Shown here: one piece after another, positions 31,457 through 43,103 of the stretch
Layout: each line of letters opens with the position of its first letter
How positions within the stretch are numbered: the first letter of the stretch is position 1
NCBI GenBank assembly: GCA_027924585.1
Contig: BSBM01000261.1
Span: 1,845,501-1,909,500 of the forward strand
DNA from: Larix kaempferi
Lineage: Eukaryota; Streptophyta; Pinopsida; Pinales; Pinaceae
Length of the DNA stretch: 64,000 nucleotides
Direction: 5' to 3'
Translations under genes and position numbers: made by a program
The notes under the pieces: model-generated
Databases searched by the model: none
Told to the model about the DNA's origin: nothing
Seen by the model: the letters and a program-made list of their open reading frames with translations, nothing else

Positions 31457-34400
31457 ATGTCAGAACCACCACGAAGATCACGACGAGTACAGGGTAAAAG
31501 CCCTCCACCACCACCACCGCCACGGACCTCTGGTCCACCTGCATCACGCATTCTCGCTCCTCTTGGCTGCGGTGCTAGTCGAGGGAACATTCCACTGCCG
31601 ATACATACTACATCTTTAGTTCCGCCTGTAACCGTTACTCAGAGCACAGTATCAGAATCTCTTGCAGCTTCTGCAACCACCAACATATCTGATATTCCCA
31701 CTATCACTTCACCCACTGTTATTCCAGATATATCTGCCACAGTGGACAACATTACAGCGGCTGAATCTAGTACAACCCAAAATACTAGACCAGAGGTCAT
31801 CCTCCTACCTGATGTCAACACCTCCCTTCCACCAGAAACTTTCCATGATGACACAGAAGGATCTGTTGGCACCACCGAAGGATCCGACTAGGATATACCT
31901 GGCTTGATTTCAGTCCAGGGCGGGTACATCGAAATTATTGAAGGTACTTGACTTCCTGACACACCTTTTGAACCTGATTATGGCTTCATCACTTCCCAGG
32001 AAGAGCTTCCGCATGTTATTACTACGCAATCCAATGTTCATCTACAGGAAACCAGTTCTTCCAGTAATCTACCTCGTACAATATCTCTCCCCAAGCTTCC
32101 TCCGGGACATGAGATCATGGCCTCCATTCAGTCTAGTATGGTTAGTCTAGAAAATTCCCTGTTAGCATCGGCACAGTTTAAGCGTGACACAGAGCAAATG
32201 CTCTCCACAGCTTCCCGATATCCACCTGTTACTCGTCCTTCTGACTTTCAGGATCCCAACATCTAGTCTAGCACAGAGTTTCATCACTCCTATGCAGAAG
32301 GCTCCGAACCTTCAGACGTTACTATACCTAGGTTCCCGCTGGACCCCGAAAACCCTTTTCAGGACATGAATTTGGACCCAGTCTTCGATGGTCCTCCTAT
32401 CATTGAGCACGTTATGGACGGCACCCCCGATACCCCTCGGTTAAATTCCCCACATTTGTTGCCATCACCTATGTTTGGCGCACATTCTATGAGGGATAAC
32501 CCAGTTTTTTCTTCATCCTCGCCTGTCAGATATGGAAGACCCCCTCCACAAATCGGCACTTTCGGCGCCGTTGGCCAATCGACACTATCATATTTGTATA
32601 GCGGCGGAAGAACACCAAGTCATACTGCTGGATCTTCCGTTTTGACCGGGGGGTCACCTTCGGCCACTATCTACACTATCTCAGGAGGTGGAAAACCGAC
32701 TGCCATGGTCCCCAACTCCAACAACCAAACTCCCCCTGGTGGGCCATCAACCCAACCAGCGGGAGGACAACCCTTTGTTGGGAACCCCGTTCCTAGTCAA
32801 CAACCTCCTCCCGTAGGGCCATCCAACCCATCTGCTGGAGGACAACCTATTGGCTCTATCCAACAACCCTCCCAACCAGCAACATCTGCTCAGTATGGTA
32901 TGTACAACACACCTGGCAGCAGACAACCTTATACCGATTTTCCAACCGGACCTCATCCTCAACATCCCCCGTCAGGTATGCTTCCTTCTTGGGACCCTCA
33001 AATCCCACAGAATGGGGGGTACTCACTATTTGGAAACTGGAACCCAGCTGGGGGGCAATCTCAGATTCCCCCCAACTTGAATTCCAGCTTCCCTTATCCT
33101 TCAGCTGCTACAACTCCATGGAACCCATCCCTTCAATTTCCACACGCTCCTCAAGCAGGAACGAACCTTCCATGGACACCATTGTCGCAACCACCCCCCA
33201 ACCCTGCTATAGTAAACCCTCCACTTACTCAATATAGTGGTAATATTCCTGGAACACACCTCCAAGGAACTTTTTCTCAACCAGGAGCATCAACTTTTCC
33301 TGGGTTTTCGCAACCCCAGGGTACCATACCTACCATCCCCACTCAGCAGAACATCCATCAACCGACTAACCAGATGGCTTATTACCCACAGACCTTCCAG
33401 CAGTATCCCCCAGGAAACACATATGGGTATAACACACAACAGTATGCTATGTAGGGCCCTCCAGGGTTTTTTGCATCACACGGTTATTACTCATACCCGT
33501 AGACTAATCATCAACTTCCCTTTTTGGCCACGTTAGACTTACCTGATTTGTCGAGGATCATTAACGATCCCATATGGCATGAACCTCATTGGCCACCCAT
33601 TCCAGCCAAACTCCCATCGGACATTCCCAAGCTCGATTCTAAGCCCAGGGAAGACCCCAAGAACCACGTAATGATCTTCCATCTTTGGTGTTCATCCAAC
33701 TCCTTGATGGACGATTCCATTCGACTACGACGCTTCCAACGTACCCTTACCGGCACGGCAGCAAAATGGTACATCGAGCTGCCACAACACTCTTTCCACG
33801 ATTTCAACACCTTGGCTATGTAGTTTCTGACCCATTTCCAGCTTCCCATCCGTTATGAGACTGGAACAGAACTGTTAACCTCACTGCGTCAAACCACTTC
33901 GACACATATTTCGGATCACATCCATGAGTGGCGTCGACGCCGTAGGCTAATCAAGGCATCCATTCCGGATCAGCTACTCACTGATTGGTTCACGAAATCC
34001 TTTTTGCCTCCCATAGCCAGAGATATCGCTATGCGCGGGCCGGTTACAGAAGAACAAGCCATCTGGGCAGCTCAGTACATGGATTTGGTATACACCCAAT
34101 CCGACACTTTACACGAACTTTTTCCACATGCCACCCGCGTTACCACTGATCCAACGAAACCTACCACTGAACCCCCCATTGATGTTATCGTCGGTTCAGT
34201 CAAGGCCCAGCCTACTACCAACTCGACGGGACAACAAGCTTTTGCTTCCCCCGCTCTACCTCAGGATGGTTCAAAAACTACTACTTCTCCTGCTATCTCC
34301 TCCGAAGTGAACGCAGTTCAATCTACGTCACAACCATCCGGAGGAAAGAAGAAAAGAAATCGTGGTAAATCTAAGAAGAACCAGCAGGAGAACCCCAAGC

Positions 34401-34570
34401 CACAACCCACCCACAATGACCAAAAACCGCGTCGAAAGGCTAAGTTTCCCTGCCTAATTTGTCAAGACGATCACTACACACATGACTGTCCCTACAAGGA
34501 CGACGTCAACAAGTTCGTTAAAGGATCCTCTCGCCCGACAGTATTAAATGACCCTTTCCCTCAACAGTAA
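31457..34570 (+). pseudogene. Gag of B2
   Basis: It starts at ATG 31457, equivalent to 5804 in B1. The proline-rich N-terminal region runs to about 33500 with stops at 31889 (CAG in B1), 31948 (CGT in B1), 32265, 33452 and 33500. The capsid-like gag domain is at 33530-34130 (WHEPHWPPIPAKL, TLTGTAAKWYIELP; stop at 33821). A basic KKKRNRGKSKKN stretch follows, then a zinc knuckle CLICQDDHYTHDC near 34450. Full length would be about 1040 codons, long for gag because of the N-terminal extension. Its 25-residue GQP repeat is present about 1.5 times, against about 2.5 times in B1. Confidence 0.85.
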
Positions 34571-34576
34571 CAGCAG

Positions 34577-36133
34577 ATGGTTTCCCAAGAAACCGCACAG
34601 GGGGGCAACCCGAGCAACCCAACTCGCGGAGAGACATCCACAAATCACGAAATCCTGATGACAAGTAATGAGGAGATTCATATAACCACTCGTTCAAAGA
34701 CATATGAGAACCCTCCAAGTTCAAACAAACAGTCAAAGATAGCCAAAGGCAAATCTCCTGTTGAAGATCCGATTCCTATTCCCCCCCCTACCGGCCATCT
34801 CCATATCGAGAGACCGTTCACGGAAACAGTGCTACGCCCACCCAAGGGCACCATACGAAAGGAGACATTTAATCCGAATGCACGAGCTGCCCAAAATTAC
34901 AACATTGTTGAGGATTTAGCTCAAGCATCGTGCGCCATGTCGACTCTAGAGGTTCTTCAACACTGCCCCACGCAGCGTAGAACCTTACTTTCAGCACTGG
35001 GGGCAATGGACCCAGATACTTCAAACTCCATTATGTTTAACTTGGAGCCCGCCAAACCTCGGCTTTCTCACCAGTTAGCCTTCCAGGTTCATACAAAAAT
35101 CTGTGGAAATAGCATCCATCGCACTGTGTTAGATGAAGGTGCCTCCACGTCGATCATGTCTTTGAATTGCTAGAGAGCCTTAGGCTCTCCCGAAGTCACA
35201 ACCTCTCCCACTACTCTCAGGGCATTTGATGGACATGGTTTCCAACCTTATGGACACATTCCCTCAATTGGTGTTGAACTGGGGGGAAAAACAGTATTCG
35301 TACACATTGAAGTCGTGGATGCACCATTAGATTACAATCTTCTACTTGGTCGGAACTGGTTTTACGCCATGACCTCCATAGCATCTACCGTCTTCCGGAT
35401 TGTGCAATTTCCTCATGAAGGGAAAATTGTCACCATTGATCAAATTGATCACTGTATCCCAGACTCTCATCCAAACTCTGCCAACACCGTCTCGTTATTG
35501 GATCAACCTCGGTACCGGTTCCAAGACATTGGTGTTGGTCTCATGAAGGATTCTTCCCTTATTGGAGTTTTTCCAGAGTTGGGGACCCATGTACAACCAG
35601 TCAACATGATTTCATCCAATGTCACCCCTTCCAATGATTCATGGATGATTTCGAGTCCCTCTGAAATTGAAAACCACAGCAACTCCATGCCTCTGAATAG
35701 AAACCTCGCAGCATACGAAGCGATCCAATCAGCCACCGATTGGGTCGACTGTTCTACACATCACACCGTGGCACAGCTCTCGTCTGAGACTCATTCGCCC
35801 CTACCATTTATCGACCCTCTCAATTTGTTTTTTCCCATTGACGAATCAATTATGGAGGTTATGTGCGGTGATGAGCCACCATGGGGACATTTTCACCATC
35901 GATCTTCATTCCCCACCATTCAGACGCTTGAGCCTGATACAAAACCCAGTCCTTCACTCGGAATGGTTCAAACCAAGTTTTCCACTTCCCTCGACGAAGT
36001 ATTTTTTGAAGGAAACTTGGCTAATCTTATGGCAACCACTCCCATAGATATTTCGGTGAATCCTGGTATCGTGGAAAACATACATATTGGCAAAACATGT
36101 ACTCCCCTAGAAATGGAGTTCTACTCTACCTAA
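34577..36133 (+). pseudogene. Protease region of B2
   Basis: The frame 34577-35173 is a linker followed by the aspartic protease active site, here LDEGASTSIMS. A TAG at 35171 (likely from TGG) interrupts it, and the second half has LLLGRNWFYAM near 35340. The remaining 250 codons to 36133 are an unrecognised Ser/Pro-rich spacer before RT. Confidence 0.8.
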
Positions 36134-38812
36134 TTCAAAACCTTCCGCGATGTTTTTGCTTGGAGTTATGAAGAAATGCCAAGAATAGATCCCTCGATTG
36201 TGGTCCATGAAATTCCAACCTTTCCTGGCACCCGACCTGTTTGGTAGAAACTTCAGCCCGTCCATCCTCGCAAGGCAGCCGCTATTAAAGCAGAAGTTGA
36301 AAAACTTTTGCATGCTAGTTTTATCTATCCTGTCCCATTGACATAATGGGTATCTAACATCGTTCCCGTAGCCAAGAAATAGGGAACGATTAGAGTCTGT
36401 GTCGATTACCGCGACTTGAACAAAGCTTGTCCAAAGGACAACTACCCAACTCCGTTCATCGACCAGACCATCGATAACTGTGCCGGGAGTGTCATCTTTT
36501 CATTTATGGATGGCTTTTCTGGCTATAATCAGATCGATATCCTCCCAGCCGACAATCACAAAATAGCCTTTATCTGCCCTTGGGGTATTTTTGCATATTG
36601 AAAGCTACCTTTTGGCCTTAAAAACGCTGGGGCAACTTTCCAACAGGCGATGTCATACGCATTTCACGACATCAAACATATTGTAGAACCATATCTTGAT
36701 GATCTTCCCGCTCACTCTCAGACCCGGGATGACCATCCTGATCACTTAAGTGCCATTTTCGAAAGGTGTCGTCGCTACAATATACGTTTGAATCCGCATA
36801 AGTACGTATTTTGCGTAGAAGCCAGAAAAATTTTGGGATTCATAATATCCAAAAGCGGGATATGCTTAGATCCTGCGAAGGTAGAAGCTATCTTAGCCCT
36901 TCCTTCCCCCACAAACATTCCAGAACTTCAAAGTTTGCAAGGGCACACAAACTTTCTACGCCATTTCATCTGTAATCTTTCTGAGATAACAAAAGGCTAC
37001 ATGAGGCTTCTCAAGAATAACATTCCCTTCATCTGGGATGACGAAGCCCAACAGTCCTTTGATAATCTCAAGGTAGCCTTAACCAAAGATCCTGTGATCC
37101 AACCCCCCGATTACACACGGGATTACATTCTTTATCTCGCAGCTTCGACTTCCACCATCGGTATGGTGCTAGTCCAGGAAGACCACAACGACATAGAACA
37201 TGTGGTATACTATCTTAGTAAGAGTCTTGTCGACTCCAAAACTCGTTATTCGCATGTTGAAAAACTGGCTTTGGCAACAGTTTTTGCTGTCCAGAGATTC
37301 CGTCATTACATTCTACTCCGCCGGACCACTGTTATAGCCGATTTCAATCCAATGTATTATATCCTCACACGTCAAGTGCTTGGGGGCAAATATTCTCGTT
37401 GGATCGTCATCCTTCAAGAGTTTGACTTGGAATTTGTCAAAGCCAATTCCAAGAAGTCTTTGGTCTTTGCTGAGTTGATTTGTAACTTGCCCTGTGCTAC
37501 CGAGCAATCCGAGCCCATCGATTCTCTTCCTGATGACTCGTTGTTCCTCATTAGCACGTCTGATCCATGGTACGGGGATATTTTATTATATCTCCAAACC
37601 CAACGCTTCCGCCCCGACCTCACTCGCGATGAATGTCGATGCATCCGACACCACGCCAAGTACTATCTCATAGTCAATGATACTCTTTATCGACGTGGTG
37701 TCGACACCGTTCTTCGACGTTGTTTGACCCTAGATGAGGCGAAACACGTTCTTAATGACTGCCACGCTGGAGCATGTGGTGGTAATCTCTCTGGGATGGC
37801 TACGACCCAGAAAATTCTACGAGTAGGATATTTCTGGCCCTCAATTTTCAAAGACTGCATTGAAACAGTCAAGAAATGTTCACCGTGTCAATTCTTTCAT
37901 AGTAAAACACGCTCGCACCCTGCTCCACTCCATCCTGTTATTACCGTCGACCCTTTTTCCAAATGGGGCATAGATTTCATGCACTGTAAGCCCACTTCAG
38001 CTGGGGGGCATAGCTATGTCATAGTAGCTGTTGACTATTTCACAAAATGGGCTGAAGCGATGCCTACTTATGCTGAGGACGACAAAACAACAGCACAATT
38101 CATATTCAATCACATTATAGCTAGATTTGGTTTCCCACAATCCATTGTGACCGATCATGGCTCCCACTTCAGGAACCATATGATTGAGGAACTAAGTGCC
38201 AAGTTGGGTTTTCGCCATGAAAACTCAACCCCATACTACCCACAAGCCAATGGCCAAGTTGAAGCCATTAACAAAGTCCTGAAATGAATGATTCATCGTA
38301 TTGTGGGTACTCAGAAATCCAACTGGCACTCAGCTCTATTTTCAACATTATGGGCATATCGAACCTCAGTAAAAAGTGCTACCGGGTTTACACCATTGCA
38401 ACTGGTGTATGGCCTAGAAGCCATTTTACCGATTGAATGTGAAATTCCATCACTTAAGATAGCCATAGAGCTACTCCCCCACAACACTTCCGAAGAGGAA
38501 CGGTTTCTATACCTAGCCAAGCTAGATGAAACCCGCCGCGACGCTGCTTTAGCCAATGAAGCTCATAAGAAACGCATCAAAGCACAGTATGATAAATCCG
38601 TTCAACCTCGGGTTTTCAATGAAGGTGACCTCATACTCACATATGATCAAATGCACGATAAACTCGGAAAATGAAAACTAGAATCTATGTGGTACGGCCC
38701 CTTTGTTGTAAAACGTGTCTTAGAGAAAGGAGCCTATGAACTCGTCGATTGTGATGGCACGCCATTGGCGCAGCCTCGCAATGGGCTATACCTCAAACGT
38801 TTCTACGCGTAA
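36134..38812 (+). pseudogene. RT, RNase H and integrase of B2
   Basis: RT starts near 36150 (FRDVFAWSYEEMP). Stops at 36247, 36346, 36381 and 36599 break the first third. From 36650 the frame is open for 545 codons to 38287 and holds YLDD (36692-36703), RNase H (YILYLAASTSTIG, KYSRWIVILQEF) and integrase. In the integrase the zinc-binding motif reads CHAGACGGN, with Asn where the second His belongs. The acidic triad is kept in VDYFTKW, TDHGSHF and NGQVEAIN. Stops at 38285 and 38672 (both TGG to TGA in appearance) precede a GPFVV-containing C-terminal part ending at 38812. It is Tat-lineage in character. Confidence 0.9.
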
Positions 38813-38939
38813 AGGTTACCCTATGCGGGTTACTTTTTGTACATAATGTACTTAGCTTATTTTTACTCATCTTTTGGTGTGCGCATGGACCTCATGTATC
38901 CATTCTTACTTTGACTCATGATTTTATGCGCTGATGTCT

Positions 38940-39231
38940 GCCTACTTCGGATTCGCCGACGGTGCAAGCTGGCATACCCGGAATCTTAACAGAGGTTGCT
39001 TCACTCGGAATTGACTCCCTATCAGTCTTTTTAGACTCCCAACTTGTGGTTTCTCATCTGAATTGTGTTTACACAGTTCGCGATCCTATCCTACTTCGTT
39101 TATTTCGGAGGGTACGCCTCTTGGAACGATCTTTTAATTTTATTTCATATCAACACACACCAAGAGAATTCAATTGTATAGCTGACTCATTAGCTAATTA
39201 CATGTTGGATTGGCATCTTGCTCATAGATAA
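38940..39231 (+). pseudogene. Second RNase H (archaeal/plant-type) remnant of B2
   Basis: After the integrase, a decayed block reads FADGAS (first catalytic Asp context). After a frameshift it continues LSVFLDSQLVVSHLN and HTPREFNCIADSLAN, typical of the RVT_3 type RNase H that Tat elements carry in addition to their own. The middle part with the catalytic Glu is missing. It would remove RNA from RNA-DNA hybrids, but is inactive here. Confidence 0.7.
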
Positions 39232-39412
39232 AAACACGTCACAAAAAATAAAACACACAAGTCATTGTAAGTAAATAGATCATAAAAATAGGTCCATATC
39301 AGTGTATATAAAAGTGTTTTTCCAAATACATATAGTTTGTGTTTTAAAGACAAAATTTGGCTCTCAAAGCCTACATATCGTATACATGCCGCAAAAAGAT
39401 AAAAGCTTCCAT

Positions 39413-40730
39413 CTAGGGAGATCTAGGAGATCTGTCATGTCCCTCGTTAGATTCCTCACGCTGCTGGTGATAACACACTACAGCTCGAGCCACCCTACGA
39501 AGGAGTCGGCCAATGCGCCTAGGCACACCTACAGTATGCCGCTGGAGATGCAAAGGGATGTCGTCCACCCTCATAGCAGGAATACCATGAGTCAAACCCT
39601 GCAAATTCCTCTCTATTTCTTGGACCCCTCCCGCTTCATCTTCGTCTTCTTCCTCGTCTCGAGCGGCTTGACGATCAACACCACCTCGGCGTAGTGGCGA
39701 GTACCCTGCCGGTCTCTGTGGTCCACGATCTGCGACATGCACATGTACATACATTAAAGTCTTTTACACACTCTAAACAAAATTAAAAATTATATATTTA
39801 AAAAAGAAAAAATATATCCATGAAGGTCATACCTGAGTTGTCCCAATCCTCATCTTCCAGCAGTGCCAAGCCTATGTCCTCACGGAAATCCACCCCTGCA
39901 TAGGGGTAGTCATCAATCATCACTATCTGTTCCTCGAGCCACGAGAAGAAATACTCACCAAAAGCCAAACGTTGAGGTCCCCCAAGGCGTCCTGCATAAT
40001 CACTCCATCGAGCCATCCATGGATTGGTAGGTGGACGGGGGGGCATAGCTATCTGTGGGCGCAACAATGGCACCCTCACCAAAAAGAAGGTGACTAAGGT
40101 GCTCCCATAACCAAATTGGAAATTCTCTCCAAGGCTGCACTTGTTCACTTGCTCTTTGAGATTGGTTAGCACTGCATCACACCAGTTGAATACTGTTCCC
40201 GCCATACAATCCACTGCGAGATTCATCTGTGTACGGGACGCCTGATGGGGACCCGTACTCCGTGTTGCACATGTGATGGTGAACAACACGGTTTTTATAG
40301 GAAGTTCTATAATGTATTTGATGACCACCTTGCCACTTTTCTTTCCCGAACGCTGACGGCAGTAACGAGCAATCAAAGCATCTGTGCTCGCCTCCGAGGC
40401 TGCGTATCCAGTAAAATTCACTCGGGCTCCTCTTTTTGAGAGGCCTGTGAGAAAATAAATGTCCTCTAGTTGAATTTCAAGGACATGTTCTCCTACTCGG
40501 AAAGCCTGAATGTCAGGATCCCACATTTGAATAATGTGGGTAAGAAGCTTTGCCTACTTGCGAATTCCCTTGGTCTTGAAGAATTTTAACAGACCACATT
40601 CCCGCAATGCAGTCAAAGTATCTTCGTCATTTTGAGCCTCTAAATCATCTGCTTCATGTTCTCTTTCTTTCCAATGGACCATTTTGCTCCAAACGAGTTT
40701 CAAACACATGCAAAAGGTCATGGGAAACAT
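39413..40730 (-). pseudogene. Antisense plant-mobile-domain-like gene in B2, spliced
   Basis: On the strand opposite to pol. The frame starts at ATG 40730-40728, or at 40526 if the TAG at 40556-40554 is not read through. It contains FRVGEHVLEIQLEDIYFLTG (mobile-domain start), GTVFNWCDAVLTN, NFQFGYGSTL and a Trp-rich block. At 39832 a CAG/GTATGA donor and at 39731-39730 a CGCAG acceptor define a 103-bp intron. Joining them (codon split after one base) continues in frame into DRGPQRPAGY, an acidic run DEEEDEDE and an Arg-rich tail to the TAG at 39413. The mobile domain occurs in plant MAIN/MAIL1 proteins and in transposons. Its role here is unknown; capture of a host gene is the likely origin. 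Apart from the one TAG the gene is open, better preserved than most of the element. Confidence 0.72.
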
Positions 40731-41164
40731 TCAGTAATTATTTAACAACTTGATCTCAGTTAAAAATTTAAGAAAAAATGATTTCTTCATCTTAATTTTC
40801 GCTCCTATCGCGCCTGGGAAAAATTGGACTGCGCGGTACTGCACAGTACCGCACCTCTATTTAACCTCACAGCGTGGTACTGTTACACAGTACCGCGCTT
40901 CCCGATATAGACCCCGCGCGGTACTATAGAGGGCGAATTTTTCCCAATAGGGCTTGCCCAAAAATTACTTTTTCCTACTGAAAACAAGTTATTTATACAT
41001 GAAATGAAAGAGAGGCTTAAAAGCTATTACCTGGTGCAGACGGTTGTTGAAATGGTGCCCCAAATCTCCAGATATGGACTCTTGAAGTTTTACTCCTCAA
41101 ATGGGTAAAATCTCCTCTTTTGGTAAATGCACAAGTGAAATGGTAACTTTCTATTTTTACCTAT

Positions 41165-41174
41165 CCTTTATATA
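41165..41174 (-). promoter_or_regulatory. TATA box upstream of antisense gene
   Basis: The minus strand reads TATATAAAGG, a strong plant TATA box, about 435 bases before the ATG at 40730. Downstream a CAG/GTAATA donor at 41030 suggests a 5'-UTR intron that would contain the TACCGCG cluster at 40831-40925. The acceptor is not clear. Confidence 0.5.
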
Positions 41175-41179
41175 ACTTT

Positions 41180-43103
41180 TTCACTCATTTTTTACTCATT
41201 ATTTTATTTAGTTAAAATAAAACCCATTTCACATTACTAATATCTGGTTTCATGAGCACTTATTGACAGGATCTCCTTTAAAGACATTATTTTCACACTA
41301 GCGTTCATTTATTGTTTGACCTTCATTTTGAGCCTACTTTATCTTTTTCGTGCTCTGGATTAAAACTTGAAAAAGATTCCAAGCGCTTTCACACCCATCT
41401 CGTGCTTGCCAAACTCAAGTAAATGGTGTCGAGTTTGGTCAGCTTTACTCATGCTCGTTAAACGATGAGGAAAGTATTATCCTGGCTGTATTTTATTCTC
41501 TTTTCGGACCAAAATAATTAAAATTTACGAAAAAGATCATTGGAGTCCATAGTTAAGCTCTTTTCAGACTCCCTAAAATTGAAAAGATTGCCAAGTGATC
41601 TTGACTCTTTCACACTTGTAAGAGTATTTGAAAGGTCGTCTATGCGGTGATAGGTTATCCCTTTTTTGGCCTGTATAGACTATTTACGAGAAAGGTATAC
41701 CTCGGTCAATTTTGGCTGGGAGAGTTCTCTCGGGAATTGTTTTACACTTTTTCGGGATCGAGGGACTAAATTCACGAAAAAGTACACTTTGGAGCTTCCT
41801 TTAAGTTTTTTAGGCTCTCTAAATGTGAAAACTACTGAGTTTCCCTTCCTTGGACTCGTTAAAATTTAACATCGAAGGACCCACTTTGGGATGAACCCCT
41901 CCTTTCTCAGGTTTGTGAAACATGTGAGATTGGACTCATCTATGAGATGAGCTACACCGAGCATCTGTTATCCTCTTTAAGCTCGAAAAACAACAAAGAG
42001 GTACTCGTCTATCATGTCGGGGGAATATGGGGAACAAGTCAAGTTTGTTTTGGCAGCTTGTCAGTCGTTACCTTTGAACATGGCATGCGTCTGTCTCTTG
42101 TCTATTTTGGGTATCATTACTGAGTTATGGTCATCATCATGAGTCGTGTCCCTAGCCACGAGCCTAATCATTCGGTGTCTATCCTCTGCTATCAATAATC
42201 CCTGCTGCCGAGTCCTGTTACATTCCGTTACATGTTCAAAGGGTTGCAGTGTTCAGAGTCGTTCATTGTGTCAGACCTCCGCTGTGTCAGTACATACTCC
42301 AGTGTCTCATCATCTTATACTATCTTTCGCTCCGATTTCGTGTCGATGATGTGGGAATCATTATGGCCCACCTTCGACGAGTCTATTCCCGTCGACGTCA
42401 AATCACTATCCGAGAATTGGACTTAGGGATCAACCATTAGTACCTTGGTACCTGCATGCCTCAATGGCAGGTTTCCTCGTGTTCGACAGTAGGTTTACAT
42501 CACTGAAATCTGATCGAACAATCTCTCGAATGCTTGACATCAACTCATCCATTCACATTTCGTTGAGATGTACTTGGGATACCTTGGGGATCATCGTCAT
42601 CATTGGTGATTTCCCTCGCATTTGTTAACGATTCGCATCATTGACCGGTAATCAAATGGTTTCTACCATGTTCGACTTCAACACTTTGTAATCACATGGC
42701 TAGATTCGTATCATTTGCGATCGGGTAGAAGACCCTGGGCGCGCCTTTGTATCTTGATTGCGTCCAGGTTGCGTTGGATATATCCTTTGTATTGTCACAC
42801 AGATCCACTTTTTGTATTGGTCGTGGCTGTGTCATTACTGTCTCATGGATCTACGCTTGTTCATAGTAGCCATGATTTGTCCACAGTCTATATCATCTCA
42901 GTTGTCAAGGATCTTCAATGTATTGGTCGGCAGCCATGCTTTGAGTCATTTGTTTCCGAGCATGGGGATGCCCACCTCGATGGTATCTAACATCTTGTTT
43001 CTGTTTCAGCTCCTTGTTGCTCTCCTCGATGCTATCTCTGCACGGTATTTGTAAAGTCTTTCGGCCATCAGTCCCTTCTGACCTCACACTTTAGGGGGCA
43101 TCT
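41180..43103 (+). other. B2 3' region, non-coding
   Basis: No gene is recognised in 1.9 kb. Between about 41480 and 41860 two diverged blocks repeat a pattern of TTTTCGG...ACGAAAAAG...GGAG...CTCT. It ends with a G-run (TTAGGGGGCATC, 43092-43103) acting as polypurine tract before the 3' LTR. Confidence 0.55.

Noticed and set aside
39302-39694. 130-codon plus-strand ORF with apparent signal-like start
   Set aside because: It lies opposite exon 2 of the antisense gene, whose frame and splice site explain the sequence better.
42146-42440. Overlapping plus-strand ORFs in the B2 3' region
   Set aside because: Three short frames overlap with no similarity to pol or to each other; consistent with a non-coding 3' region.
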